Shown one piece after another: positions 45,069 through 54,464 of a stretch of DNA of 64,000 nt (positions are counted from its first letter, which is position 1; each line of letters begins with the position of its first letter). This DNA is from Halpernia frigidisoli (GTDB taxonomy: Bacteria > Bacteroidota > Bacteroidia > Flavobacteriales > Weeksellaceae). Where the stretch lies: contig NZ_FOQT01000003.1 of NCBI RefSeq assembly GCF_900113805.1, forward strand, positions 359,927 to 423,926, in the 5' to 3' direction. Made by a program: the position numbers and the translations under genes. Below the pieces are notes generated by a model. That model was given only the letters and a program-made list of their open reading frames with translations. It was not told the origin of the DNA and did no database searches.

Positions 45069-47053
45069 TTTTTCTTGGTTTTAGATTTTGTAGAATCACT
45101 TTTCTTTTGAAGTGCGGCTTTAATATTTTTATCTGATATTGCTTTTAAACTATCCGCTTTTCTTTTAAGCTGAATAGAATCTGGTTTCGGCGGCACATAT
45201 TTCCCGATTTTTTTTAAATGCTCGATGTATTGTCTTTTATATTCGGGCATAAAACTGGACGTTATCATCTTTTTGTACAGATAATCACGTTTTATAGTTC
45301 CTGTTATGTATTTTTCAGCAACCAAAGTAGAAGCTGGTCCAGCCCACGTTGCACCAAATCCCGCGTGATCCATCACAGAAGAAACTACGATTTTAGGATT
45401 ATCTGCAGGCGCGATCAAAGTGAAAATCGAATTATCCTTCCCTTGTGGAACCTGCGCGGTTCCGGTTTTTGCCAGTTGTGTAAAATCCTGAGATTTTAAA
45501 CCGGCGCCAGTTCCGTGAAGCATTACCTGCTCCATTCCATTCAACACGAAATCGAAATATTTTTTGTCAACTAAAGTCTGGTGTTTAACTTTAAATCTTG
45601 GGTCAGGATTTGGTTTTCCATCAATGTATTTTACAATATGAGGCGTATAATAATAACCTCTGTTAGCGATTGCAGCAGTATAATTTGCGAGCTGCAAAGG
45701 CGTTATTAAAATATCTCCCTGTCCCATTCCATTAAAAACAGCCCGAATGGGTTTCCAGTTTTTGCCAAATCTTTTTTCGTAGAATTTACTATCTGGTATT
45801 AAACCTTTGGAACCGGTTGCCAGATCATTATCTAAAAATTTTCCTAAGCCGAAACTGTGCATAATTTTTGCCCATTCATCTATACTTTTCCCCGGATTAC
45901 CTGGATATTTATTTAAAATTGCCAAGTAAGCGTAAGAAAAATAACAGTTACTCGAAACCTGTATCGCCGGGATCAATGGAATCGCACCTCCGTGACCTTT
46001 TATCCGCACACCTTTGTAATTAAATCCCGCGCCACAAGGAAAAACGGTGTCAGGCGTCATCACACCCATTTGCATTCCTGCCAAAGCTGTCAGTAATTTG
46101 AAAGTCGATCCGGGGGGATAAGCAGCCTGCGTAGCGCGATCAAAAGTAGGAAGCCTGTTATATAAAGTATCGGTTTGAAGTTTATATAAATTTCTTGTTT
46201 TTTCCGGGCCTACAAATAGATTTGGGTCGATATCCGGTCCGGTTGCGAGCGTCAAAATTTCGCCTGTTTTAGGGTCGATTGCTACTACCGCACCAAATTT
46301 ATTAACCATCATTTCTTCAGCTAATTTTTGAAGATCGTAATCAATCGTCAGCGTCAGATCTTTTCCTGTAACTACTGGAATGTCTAAAGTTCCTTCTTTG
46401 TATGGGCCAACATTTCTCAGTCGGATATCTTTTTGAATATAATTAATTCCTTTTTTACCGCGTAATTCTTTCTCGTATGATTTTTCAATACCGCTCATTC
46501 CGGCGATATCTCCGGGTAAATAATAAATAGAGTCGCGTTTTATATAAAGATCATTAACCTGATTTGTAAATCCAAGAAGATTACCCGAAGTTGAAACTTC
46601 ATACTGACGTTGTGGTCTGGAAACGATGCTGAATGCAGGATATTTAAAAATAATTTCCTGAATTCTGGCAATTTCTTCGCGGCTGATATTTTTTATAAAA
46701 GTGACCGGCGTTAATTTGGAATAATATTTCTCTTTTTTTAAACCCGTTATCGCCTTGATAAAAGAAGCTTTTGTGATGTTCACAAGTTTGCAGAATCCGA
46801 TCGTGTCAAAATCAGGTTTCATCAAAGCGGCAGTGAAAGAAATTTCAAATGAGGGTTGATTTCCCACTAAAATTTTACCATTTCTGTCAAAAATAACTCC
46901 TCTTTGTGGAATTACATATTCTTTTTTAATAGAAGTATTTGCCGCGTTGAGCGCATATCTGTCCGTTACAAGTTGCAAATAAGCAAGTCTTGCAACAAAA
47001 ATAATAGCAATAACGGATAAGGCAATAATGACTTTAAAATATTGAGACTTCAC
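45065..47053 (-). CDS. mrdA: Penicillin-binding protein 2 (transpeptidase)
   Basis: PBP2 cross-links peptidoglycan in the elongasome. The 662-residue protein has an N-terminal membrane anchor, a dimerisation domain and a transpeptidase domain with the motifs STFK (in YPPGSTFKLLT), SSN (in IQVSSNCYF) and KTG (in LAKTGTAQV). The C-terminal ~40 residues are Lys/Ser-rich. It overlaps mreD and rodA by 4 bases each, a sign of translational coupling. Confidence 0.95.
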   Translation of the reverse strand: MKSQYFKVIIALSVIAIIFVARLAYLQLVTDRYALNAANTSIKKEYVIPQRGVIFDRNGKILVGNQPSFEISFTAALMKPDFDTIGFCKLVNITKASFIKAITGLKKEKYYSKLTPVTFIKNISREEIARIQEIIFKYPAFSIVSRPQRQYEVSTSGNLLGFTNQVNDLYIKRDSIYYLPGDIAGMSGIEKSYEKELRGKKGINYIQKDIRLRNVGPYKEGTLDIPVVTGKDLTLTIDYDLQKLAEEMMVNKFGAVVAIDPKTGEILTLATGPDIDPNLFVGPEKTRNLYKLQTDTLYNRLPTFDRATQAAYPPGSTFKLLTALAGMQMGVMTPDTVFPCGAGFNYKGVRIKGHGGAIPLIPAIQVSSNCYFSYAYLAILNKYPGNPGKSIDEWAKIMHSFGLGKFLDNDLATGSKGLIPDSKFYEKRFGKNWKPIRAVFNGMGQGDILITPLQLANYTAAIANRGYYYTPHIVKYIDGKPNPDPRFKVKHQTLVDKKYFDFVLNGMEQVMLHGTGAGLKSQDFTQLAKTGTAQVPQGKDNSIFTLIAPADNPKIVVSSVMDHAGFGATWAGPASTLVAEKYITGTIKRDYLYKKMITSSFMPEYKRQYIEHLKKIGKYVPPKPDSIQLKRKADSLKAISDKNIKAALQKKSDSTKSKTKKK

Positions 47054-47556
47054 ACTTTTTGTTTTATTCTAAAAACCAACGCATAGACGAAAATGAATAC
47101 GAAAGAGATTACACTTGTTATTAATACATTTATAAAAACCTCGAATAATCTTGTTAATTTAAAGAATTCTAAATATTGCACCAAAAGCTGGTGAATAAAA
47201 ATACTTACAAAGATGAAAAATAAAAACTGAGACCAGTTTAAAGTAAGAAATGAGAAAAAATCTGTTGATGTTTCGGTAGAAGTCCGGAATATTAATGTTC
47301 GAAAATAGGCGATTGTTACCGTCGCAAAAGCATTAATTCCCCACGTTCCCAAAGCAATATCAACACCTAATCCCAGAATGAAACTTAGGAATAAAAAAAC
47401 AAATTTGTTTCTAAAAAATGGGTAAAAAAGTACAAAAACAGGATACAAAACAGGAATATATTTTTCGAAGATCGCAAATCTGTTCAATAAAAATATCTGA
47501 ATTACCGTAAGGCAAATCATCAGGATAATATCTGTAAAAATACTTCTACTGTTCAT
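47050..47556 (-). CDS. mreD: Rod shape-determining protein MreD
   Basis: A 168-residue protein with five to six hydrophobic helices and little else, the usual form of MreD, an inner-membrane elongasome component. Identity rests mainly on topology, size and position between mreC and mrdA. It overlaps mreC by 11 bases and mrdA by 4. Confidence 0.85.
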   Translation of the reverse strand: MNSRSIFTDIILMICLTVIQIFLLNRFAIFEKYIPVLYPVFVLFYPFFRNKFVFLFLSFILGLGVDIALGTWGINAFATVTIAYFRTLIFRTSTETSTDFFSFLTLNWSQFLFFIFVSIFIHQLLVQYLEFFKLTRLFEVFINVLITSVISFVFIFVYALVFRIKQKV

Positions 47557-48400
47557 TTTTTTGCATTACAGCGTTTAAAGTGTCCGTTATTTTCTGCAAT
47601 TCTACTTTCTTTAAATTTTTAACGACAAAGATTTTTTTCAGTTTGCCCATTTTTTCGGAAAGTTCTACGGAAATATCCCAAAATCCTGTTTTATTATCGA
47701 TTTCGTAGCCTGCAATTTTACCAATCATAATACCTTGTGGAAATATAGAAGATTTTCCGTCAGTCATTACCGTATCTCCAACCTGCAAAGGAACGTATTT
47801 TGGAACATCAGATAAATGCATTGTTCGGGAATCTTCACCCAGCCAGGTTAAAGTTCCAAAATAGCCCGAATTTTTCAGCGAAGCACTGATCCGGATTTTA
47901 TTTACACTTAAAACAGACTGTACCAAAGCGTAATTATCTGTCGTGTTGATCACAATTCCGGCAAGACCACTTGGTGCTATTACGCCCATTTTAGGAAAAA
48001 CACCCTGATTCTTACCACGATTAATGGTAAAATAATTGTCGCGACGGTTAATACTGTTATAAACGACGTCACCATCTACGAAAGTATATATTTGACCACC
48101 TTTTGCCGTATCAATTATTTTTACAAATTTTGCTTTGGTGGCATTTTGTTTTCCGTAAACTTCTTCCATTAAAGCTTTATTCTGATTGACAAGATTTTCG
48201 TTCACCTGTTTCAATTGAAGGTAAGAAGCACCTTCATCAATATAGCCGGAAACCCAGGAGTTAAATGCCGCAGATTGAGCGGCAATGTATGATTGCTGCA
48301 TGGAACTTCTGGTAAACATAAGAACCAGTGCCGTAATTTGTAAGAATATAAAAAAAACGAAAAGTGCGTTTTTTGAAAATAGTCTCAGCAAAAATGCCAT
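47546..48400 (-). CDS. mreC: Rod shape-determining protein MreC
   Basis: A 284-residue periplasmic scaffold protein: one N-terminal transmembrane helix, a coiled-coil region (~60-85, LKQVNENLVNQNKALMEE) and a beta-rich domain (INRGKNQGVFPKMGVIAPSG, VGDTVMTDGKSSIFPQG) typical of MreC. It links MreB to PBP2. It lies 26 bases after mreB. Confidence 0.93.
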   Translation of the reverse strand: MAFLLRLFSKNALFVFFIFLQITALVLMFTRSSMQQSYIAAQSAAFNSWVSGYIDEGASYLQLKQVNENLVNQNKALMEEVYGKQNATKAKFVKIIDTAKGGQIYTFVDGDVVYNSINRRDNYFTINRGKNQGVFPKMGVIAPSGLAGIVINTTDNYALVQSVLSVNKIRISASLKNSGYFGTLTWLGEDSRTMHLSDVPKYVPLQVGDTVMTDGKSSIFPQGIMIGKIAGYEIDNKTGFWDISVELSEKMGKLKKIFVVKNLKKVELQKITDTLNAVMQKNEQ

Positions 48401-48426
48401 CGTTTTAAGCTAAGGGAATTAATATT

Positions 48427-49452
48427 TTATTTCAGAAGAAAATTGAATTTATCGATATTTTTTAAAGCGATTCCTGTTCCGCGAACAACAGCTCTCAAAG
48501 GATCTTCCGCAACAAAAACAGGAAGTCCGGTTTTTTTGTGAAGTCTGTCGCTTAAACCGCGCAAAAGCGCACCGCCACCAGCTAAATAAATACCTGTTTT
48601 ATAGATGTCAGCAGATAATTCCGGAGGTGTTAATGATAAAGTTTCCATTACAGCGTCTTCAATTCTGATAATTGATTTGTCTAACGCTTTGGCAATTTCT
48701 TTATAATTAACCATTATTTCTTTAGGTTTTCCTGTAATTAAATCACGACCCTGAACGGGTACGTCATCAATCGGCATATCTAATTCTTCCACTGCAGAAC
48801 CTACTTCAATTTTCACTCTTTCAGCCGTTCTTTCACCGATATATAAATTGTGGTGCGTTCTAAGATAATAGGCAATGTCATTTGTGAAAACATCACCTGC
48901 AATTTTTACAGATTTGTCACAAACAATTCCACCTAAGGCAACCACTGCGATTTCTGTTGTTCCGCCGCCGATATCGATGATCATATTACCTTCAGGTTTT
49001 TGAACGTCAATTCCAACTCCTATTGCTGCAGCCATTGGTTCATAAATTAAACGAACTTCTTTAGCATTCACTTTTTGAGCAGAATCTCTTACTGCGCGTT
49101 TTTCAACTTCAGTAATTCCCGAGGGAATGCAAATCACAATTCTTAAAGCAGGCTGAAAAAATCTGCCTTTAATACCCGGAATTTTTTTAATAAATTCCTT
49201 TATCATGTGTTCAGACGCATGAAAATCTGCAATTACGCCGTCTTTCAAAGGTCTTACTGTTTTAATATCTTCGTGGGTTTTTCCCTGCATGTGTTTTGCC
49301 TGTTCGCCTACAGCAATGGGTTTGCCTGTAGAACGCTCGATAGCAACTATTGAAGGTTGATCGATCACAATCTTGTTGTTGTGAATAATTAATGTATTCG
49401 CAGTTCCTAAATCTATCGCAATTTCCTGCGTAAACATATCAAATAATCCCAT
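48427..49452 (-). CDS. mreB: Actin-like cytoskeletal protein MreB
   Basis: MreB forms membrane-associated filaments that guide lateral wall synthesis. The 341-residue protein has phosphate-1 IDLGTANTLI, phosphate-2 IDIGGGTTEIAV and adenosine-binding LAGGGALLRGL. It starts with the membrane-binding MGLFDMFTQE. A TATCTTTG -7 element lies 23 bases upstream, and the operon mreB-mreC-mreD-mrdA-rodA follows. Confidence 0.97.
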   Translation of the reverse strand: MGLFDMFTQEIAIDLGTANTLIIHNNKIVIDQPSIVAIERSTGKPIAVGEQAKHMQGKTHEDIKTVRPLKDGVIADFHASEHMIKEFIKKIPGIKGRFFQPALRIVICIPSGITEVEKRAVRDSAQKVNAKEVRLIYEPMAAAIGVGIDVQKPEGNMIIDIGGGTTEIAVVALGGIVCDKSVKIAGDVFTNDIAYYLRTHHNLYIGERTAERVKIEVGSAVEELDMPIDDVPVQGRDLITGKPKEIMVNYKEIAKALDKSIIRIEDAVMETLSLTPPELSADIYKTGIYLAGGGALLRGLSDRLHKKTGLPVFVAEDPLRAVVRGTGIALKNIDKFNFLLK

Positions 49453-49475
49453 TTTTTCCTGTATATTTAAGTTGA

Positions 49476-49483
49476 CAAAGATA
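49476..49483 (-). promoter_or_regulatory. mreB operon -7 element
   Basis: TATCTTTG on the minus strand matches TAnnTTTG, 23 bases upstream of the mreB ATG. Confidence 0.55.
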
Positions 49484-49597
49484 GAGATTTAGAACCATTC
49501 TAAAAAGTTTGATTTTAACAATTTTGGTTAAAGTTTTATTAAAATCTAAGTTACCTTTAATGTTCTAACTTATTATTAATCAAATTATTATTTTAAA

Positions 49598-50014
49598 ATG
49601 ATAAAAAAGATTTCATCCACTGAAACTCACCAACTTAGAAAAAATGTCTTAGGTGAAAATAATCCAGATTATCAATTTATTTACAATGGAGATGATGATC
49701 AAACAACATTTCATTTAGGCTATTTTGACGGTGAAATATTATCGGGAATTTTAACTGTGATGCAAACGGATGAAACCACTTTCCAGTTCCGTGGAATGGC
49801 AGTTTTACAAAGTCAGCATGGAAAAAATGTAGGCAAAAAATTATTGGATTTTGCCTCGGAACTTGTTAAACCGAATGCCAAAACAATTTGGTTAAATGCC
49901 AGAAAATGGGTAATTCCTTTCTACGAAAAAAATGGTTTTACAGGTGAAGATGATTTTTTTAACATCGATGGTATTGGTTTGCACCTGAAAATGAGTAAAT
50001 TAAATACTTTTTAA
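49598..50014 (+). CDS. GNAT-family N-acetyltransferase
   Basis: A 138-residue acetyltransferase of the compact GNAT type. The acetyl-CoA binding segment is QSQHGKNVGKKLLDFA (Q/RxxGxG/A-like), preceded by the strand FRGMAVLQ and followed by IWLNARKWVIPFYEKNGF, the conserved C-terminal YEKxGF element. The substrate is unknown. It is oriented away from mreB and lies upstream of hemA. Confidence 0.85.
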   Translation: MIKKISSTETHQLRKNVLGENNPDYQFIYNGDDDQTTFHLGYFDGEILSGILTVMQTDETTFQFRGMAVLQSQHGKNVGKKLLDFASELVKPNAKTIWLNARKWVIPFYEKNGFTGEDDFFNIDGIGLHLKMSKLNTF

Positions 50015-50071
50015 TTGATTTTAATCATAAGCACTATTGCCAAATACTTATTTATATAAGAATAAAAATCT

Positions 50072-50079
50072 TAAATTTG
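50072..50079 (+). promoter_or_regulatory. hemA -7 element
   Basis: TAAATTTG matches TAnnTTTG and ends 8 bases before the ATG at 50088. It lies inside the codons of an apparent upstream extension, which argues that 50088 is the true start and that the transcript has almost no leader. Confidence 0.55.
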
Positions 50080-50087
50080 CAGTTCCT

Positions 50088-51362
50088 ATGGACGTAAAAT
50101 CACAAATTCATCAAACCAGTAATTTCGCCGTTTTAAGCGTGAGTTATGAAAAAGCAAATGCGGAAATCCGCAGCAAGTTTGCTTTTTTTGAGGATCATAT
50201 AAAAGATTTTGTCGCGGCATTGCATCAAGCCAACTTAGGAGATGCATTTGTTGTTTCTACCTGCAACCGAACTGAAATTTATACCACAACGCCCAATTAT
50301 TTATTGGTCGCGGAGCTTTACTGTAAGGTGATCGGCGTAAGTTTAGCTGAATTTATGGAGTTTGTAAGTATTCTGAAACGTGAAGAAGCATTGACGCATT
50401 TGTTCCGTGTTGCTTCGGGTCTGGAAAGTCAGATTCTTGGTGATTTTGAAATCATTGGGCAAATTAAAAATGCTTATCACCGGTTTAAAAAAGAAAAAAG
50501 CAGCGCCAATCCATTTCTGGAACGTGCTATTAATTCTGCCATTCAGATCTCAAAAAAAATAAAAAACGAAACGACCATTTCTACAGGCGCAGCATCGGTT
50601 TCTTATGCAGCAGTTCATTATATTTTAAATAATCAAACCCAACTTTCTGATAAAAATATTTTGCTATTAGGTGTTGGGGAAATTGGCCAAAATACGGTAG
50701 AAAATCTTGTGAAACACGTTTACAAACCGCAGATCAAGATTGCCAACAGAACTTCTGAAACGGCTGAAAAAATCGCAGAAAAATACAAAATTCCTTATAT
50801 TGCATTTGATGATCTTGAGGAAGAACTTCACCAAACTGATATTTTAATCGTCGCCACAGGCGCTTCAAAACCGATTATTAATAAAAGCCATTTTCCTAAT
50901 GGCAAAAAAACCTTAGTAATTGATCTTTCAATTCCTAATAATGTGGAGCAAAATATTACCGAAAATGAAAATGTAAGTTTGGTAAATGTTGACAATTTAT
51001 CGTCTCACATTCAGGAAACAATGGTTTTGCGTAAGAAAGAAATTCCTAAAGCTGAGGAAATTATTAAGTTAATGACAAAAGAATTTCTGGAATGGGAAAA
51101 AAAGAGAAAATTAGCACCAAATATCCATCAGTTCAAAGCTTCGCTAAAAAATATTGAAACTTATGAAATGCATCAGTTTCACCGTAAACACAACTATGTG
51201 AAAGTGGAAGACATGCTTTTATCAGAGAAAATGATCCAGAAAATCACTAATCGATTTGCAAAATACATTATTGATAATCCCTGGAAAGCGGAGGAAGTAA
51301 GTAAATTAATGAACGAAATTTTAGTGGAAATGCCGAAAAATGAATTTAATGAAAAGCATTAG
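50088..51362 (+). CDS. hemA: Glutamyl-tRNA reductase
   Basis: HemA reduces glutamyl-tRNA to glutamate-1-semialdehyde, the first step of C5 haem synthesis. The 424-residue protein has the catalytic Cys in VVSTCNRTEIY, the segment LESQILGDFEIIGQIK, and the NADPH-binding GVGEIGQNTV. An in-frame ATG at 50037 is rejected because it would include the promoter -7 element and add 17 poorly conserved residues. hemC overlaps the 3' end. Confidence 0.95.
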   Translation: MDVKSQIHQTSNFAVLSVSYEKANAEIRSKFAFFEDHIKDFVAALHQANLGDAFVVSTCNRTEIYTTTPNYLLVAELYCKVIGVSLAEFMEFVSILKREEALTHLFRVASGLESQILGDFEIIGQIKNAYHRFKKEKSSANPFLERAINSAIQISKKIKNETTISTGAASVSYAAVHYILNNQTQLSDKNILLLGVGEIGQNTVENLVKHVYKPQIKIANRTSETAEKIAEKYKIPYIAFDDLEEELHQTDILIVATGASKPIINKSHFPNGKKTLVIDLSIPNNVEQNITENENVSLVNVDNLSSHIQETMVLRKKEIPKAEEIIKLMTKEFLEWEKKRKLAPNIHQFKASLKNIETYEMHQFHRKHNYVKVEDMLLSEKMIQKITNRFAKYIIDNPWKAEEVSKLMNEILVEMPKNEFNEKH

Positions 51363-52260
51363 AATTGGGACAAGAAATTCGCCTTTAGCACTTTGGCAGG
51401 CAAGAGAAGTTGCCAGAAAACTTCAAAATAAAAATTTTAAGACCGAAATTGTTCCTATTATTTCTTCAGGCGACAAAAATCTTACACAACCGCTTTACAC
51501 TTTAGGAATCACAGGAATTTTCACAAAAGACCTGGATATTGCTTTGTTAAATGATGAAATTGACATCGCCGTTCATTCGTTAAAGGATGTTCCTACAAAT
51601 TTGCCAAAGGGCATAAAAATGATCTCAGTTTTAGAAAGAGATTTCCCACAAGACGTTTTAGTTCGAAATTCCCGTTCAAAAAATATTGACTTAAAAGATT
51701 TAAAAATTGCCACAAGCAGTTTACGCCGTCGTGCTTTTTGGTTAAAAGAATTTCCCGGAACTGAGTTTTCAGATATCCGCGGAAACGTTCAAACCCGATT
51801 AAAGAAACTTGAAGAAGGCGTTGCAGATGCAACTTTGTTTTCTTTGGCCGGATTAAAAAGAATGAATCTGGATATTCAGTATGAATTTTTACCTTTCATG
51901 CTTTCCGCGCCGTCACAAGGCGTTGTAGGAATTGCAGGACATGAAGATAAAACTGAAATCAATGAAATTTTAAAAAACATTTCTGATTCCCAAACTGAGA
52001 TCTGCACAAATATAGAGCGTACTTTTTTAAACACTTTGGAAGGCGGATGTACTGCGCCAATTGGTGCTTTTGCTGAAATTAATGATAATAATGAAGTTCG
52101 TTTTTTAGGAAGAATTTCCTCTTTAAATGGTGAAAACACGATTGAAACCGACGAGATTTTTCAATACAATTCTAGCGACAATTTTGGAGAAAAATTAGCG
52201 CAGAAAGTTCTAAATAATGGTGGTAAAGAATTGATGTCTATTATTAAAATGTCTTTGTAA
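51349..52260 (+). CDS. hemC: Hydroxymethylbilane synthase
   Basis: HemC condenses four porphobilinogen molecules into hydroxymethylbilane. The ~303-residue protein starts SIRIGTRNSPLALWQA, contains IAVHSLKDVPT with the catalytic Asp region, ATSSLRRRAFW and RGNVQTRLKKL, and carries the cofactor-binding Cys in LEGGCTAPIGA. ATG 51349 gives the usual start; the in-frame ATG at 51340 is an alternative. The gene overlaps the end of hemA by 14 bases, and its stop touches the end of nth on the other strand. Confidence 0.95.
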   Translation: MKSIRIGTRNSPLALWQAREVARKLQNKNFKTEIVPIISSGDKNLTQPLYTLGITGIFTKDLDIALLNDEIDIAVHSLKDVPTNLPKGIKMISVLERDFPQDVLVRNSRSKNIDLKDLKIATSSLRRRAFWLKEFPGTEFSDIRGNVQTRLKKLEEGVADATLFSLAGLKRMNLDIQYEFLPFMLSAPSQGVVGIAGHEDKTEINEILKNISDSQTEICTNIERTFLNTLEGGCTAPIGAFAEINDNNEVRFLGRISSLNGENTIETDEIFQYNSSDNFGEKLAQKVLNNGGKELMSIIKMSL

Positions 52261-52881
52261 TTATTTGTCGAACAGCATTTTAGTTAAAAAATCTTTTTCA
52301 CCTTTTCCTCTTGCCGGTGAATATTCTCTCCCATAAAAAATGATCTGAAGATGAAGTTTATTCCATAAATTTTCAGGAAATATTTTTTTTGCGTCTTCTT
52401 CAGTTTGAATCACATTTTTTCCTTCCGTAATTTTCCATTGTTTTAAAAGTCTGTGAATGTGCGTATCAACGGGAAACGCGGCAACGCCGAAACTCTGACT
52501 CATCACAACGGAAGCTGTTTTGTGACCAATTCCTGGAAGCGCTTCAAGTTCTTCAAAAGTTTGCGGCACCTCGCCGTTATGCCTTTCTATTAATAATTCA
52601 GCCATTTTTTTTAAATTTTTGGCTTTAGTATTAGAAAGTCCGATTTCCTTTATTAAAAGTTTAATTTCTGCTTCTTCTAAAAGATTCATTCTAAAAGCAT
52701 CGCCAGCAACTTCAAATAATTTTGGTGAAATCTGATTCACCTTTTTATCGGTCGTTTGCGCGGAAAGTGCGACCGCAACTAATAATTCAAAAGGCGAAAT
52801 GTGATCTAAAGGAATGGGAACTTCTACATAAAGTTTTTCCAGTTCGTCGATTATTATTTTTGCGCGTTGCTTTTTTGTCAT
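52261..52881 (-). CDS. nth: Endonuclease III (Nth), lacking the 4Fe-4S cysteines
   Basis: Nth removes oxidised pyrimidines and nicks the abasic site. The 206-residue protein has LLVAVALSAQTTDKKVN, the helix-hairpin-helix LPGIGHKTASVV with the catalytic Lys, and FPVDTHIHRL with the catalytic Asp. The C terminus reads FYGREYSPARGKGEKDF and lacks the four cysteines (Cx6Cx2Cx5C) that hold the iron-sulfur cluster in Escherichia coli Nth. The fold is otherwise complete, so this looks like a cluster-free variant rather than a pseudogene. It is divergent from bcp. Confidence 0.92.
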   Translation of the reverse strand: MTKKQRAKIIIDELEKLYVEVPIPLDHISPFELLVAVALSAQTTDKKVNQISPKLFEVAGDAFRMNLLEEAEIKLLIKEIGLSNTKAKNLKKMAELLIERHNGEVPQTFEELEALPGIGHKTASVVMSQSFGVAAFPVDTHIHRLLKQWKITEGKNVIQTEEDAKKIFPENLWNKLHLQIIFYGREYSPARGKGEKDFLTKMLFDK

Positions 52882-52914
52882 TTTAAATTTAACTTAGCAC
52901 AAAAATACAAAGAT

Positions 52915-53361
52915 ATGTTACAAGCTGGTGATGTTTTACCGGAATTTGAAGTTCAAAATCAAGATGGAAAAACCGTGAAATCTTCAGATTTTGAAGGCAA
53001 AAAATTGGTCGTTTTCTTTTATCCAAAAGCCAATACGCCGGGTTGCACTGCGGAAGCCTGCAACTTAAACGAAAACTATAGTTTATTGCAAAAGCAGGGT
53101 TTTGAAGTTTTAGGAGTCAGCGCCGATCCCGTAAAAAATCAGAAGAAATTTCAGGAAAAATTTGCTTTTGAATATGATTTACTTGCTGACGAAAATAAGG
53201 AGATCTGCGGAAAATTCGGTGTTTGGCAATTGAAAAAATTTATGGGCAAAGAGTTTATGGGAATTGTAAGAACCACATTTTTGTTTGACGAAAAAGGAAT
53301 TTGCACAGAAGTAATTTCTAAAGTGGAAACAAAAAATCACGCGGCGCAGATTTTAAAATAG
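52915..53361 (+). CDS. bcp: Thioredoxin-dependent thiol peroxidase (Bcp/PrxQ)
   Basis: Bcp-type peroxiredoxins reduce hydroperoxides with electrons from thioredoxin. The 148-residue protein has FFYPKANTPGCTAEACNLNE, holding the peroxidatic Cys and a second Cys five residues later, as in PrxQ. The start at 52915 begins the conserved MLQAGDVLPEF; a longer in-frame extension from 52867 would overlap nth. It is followed with no gap by a convergent acetyltransferase gene. Confidence 0.94.
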   Translation: MLQAGDVLPEFEVQNQDGKTVKSSDFEGKKLVVFFYPKANTPGCTAEACNLNENYSLLQKQGFEVLGVSADPVKNQKKFQEKFAFEYDLLADENKEICGKFGVWQLKKFMGKEFMGIVRTTFLFDEKGICTEVISKVETKNHAAQILK

Positions 53362-53871
53362 TTATATTTCATAATATCTCAGCATTTCTTCATCGCCGGG
53401 AAAATCAATCATTTTGATATATTTTAAACCTAATTTTTCTATTAATTTTTGGGAAGAAATATTATCTTCGGTTGTAATTGCTGACAATTTTTTGAAATTA
53501 AATTTTTCAAAAACATTATCTTTTAATGCATTTGCGGCTTCAAAAGCATAACCGAAATTGTGAAATTCTTTTAAAACCGAAAATCCTATATCCGGAATGT
53601 CGAAACCTTCCCGAACGAAAATGCCTACAGCGCCAACCTTTACGTTGTCGCTTTTTCTGATCATCACGTAATTTCCAAAACCTAATTTCTCAAATTGTGG
53701 TTGAAATTTTTCTTTAATATAATTTTCAACGTCTTGTGAAGTTTTCAAATTTCTATCGCCAATATTTTTTATAAATAATGGCTCATTATAAAGTTTTAAG
53801 AAAAATTCTGCATCTGTGAGTTCAGCGATTTTTAAATGCAATCTTTCAGTTTCCAGTTCTTTTAAAATCAT
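53362..53871 (-). CDS. GNAT acetyltransferase (RimJ/RimL type)
   Basis: A 169-residue protein opening with LKELETERLHLK and containing DIGFSVLKEFHNFGYAFEAANALKDNVF, the pattern of RimJ/RimL-type acetyltransferases that modify protein N termini or small molecules. The C terminus has ITTEDNISSQKLIEKLGLKYI, typical of the family. The substrate is unknown. Its 3' end abuts the end of bcp. Confidence 0.88.
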   Translation of the reverse strand: MILKELETERLHLKIAELTDAEFFLKLYNEPLFIKNIGDRNLKTSQDVENYIKEKFQPQFEKLGFGNYVMIRKSDNVKVGAVGIFVREGFDIPDIGFSVLKEFHNFGYAFEAANALKDNVFEKFNFKKLSAITTEDNISSQKLIEKLGLKYIKMIDFPGDEEMLRYYEI

Positions 53872-53944
53872 CGGATTTGTTTTGATAAAAGTAATTAATT
53901 TATTCTTGGTACAGATTTCGTAAAGTGTTCGACAAAATTAAACA

Positions 53945-54388
53945 ATGAAAAATTTTAAAATAATTCTGACGTTTATTTTCGCAGGTTTTCTGTTGGGAAA
54001 TTGTTCCTCACAAAAACAGAATTCGGAAAGCGATCAGAATTTGCGACATGAATGGCTGTTTGTTTCATTTCAAAATTTCAGCAAAGAAAAATTAGTTAAA
54101 TCTGAAGCAAAAATTAATCTGAATATTCGGTCTGAAAATAAAGATCAATATTCCGCAAAAATGGGTTGCAACAGTTTATTTTTTACTGCCAAAATTAAGT
54201 CTGGAAATAAAATTGAATTTTCACAAGTTGGAGGTACAAAGATGTATTGCGAAGGAATGATGGATTTGGAAAGTGCTTTTGGTAAAGCCTTGCCAATGAT
54301 GACTTCTTACAAAGTTGACGGTCATTACCTAACTTTGTCTGATGGAAAAGGGAACGAAATGAAATTTTTGGCCGCGGATTGGGATTAA
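53945..54388 (+). CDS. META-domain (HslJ-like) lipoprotein
   Basis: A 147-residue lipoprotein (lipobox FLLGNCSS) with a META/HslJ-like beta-barrel: HEWLFVSF, a middle segment MGCNSLFFTAKI and the Cys-containing TKMYCEGMMDLESAFGKALP, ending LTLSDGKGNEMKFLA. The MGCN and TKMxC elements are the family hallmark. HslJ-type proteins are linked to stress tolerance, but the function is unclear. Confidence 0.82.
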   Translation: MKNFKIILTFIFAGFLLGNCSSQKQNSESDQNLRHEWLFVSFQNFSKEKLVKSEAKINLNIRSENKDQYSAKMGCNSLFFTAKIKSGNKIEFSQVGGTKMYCEGMMDLESAFGKALPMMTSYKVDGHYLTLSDGKGNEMKFLAADWD

Positions 54389-54464
54389 TTCACTGAAATT
54401 TCGACAATTAGTTTCTGCTTTAGAATCACTTCGATCCTTTCGGAAGAAAACAAAATCTTATTTT

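Noticed and set aside
50037..50087. Longer N terminus for hemA
   Set aside because: It would place the promoter -7 element inside the coding region and adds residues not typical of the family.
52867..52914. Longer N terminus for bcp
   Set aside because: It overlaps the start of nth on the other strand and precedes the conserved start MLQAGDVLPEF.
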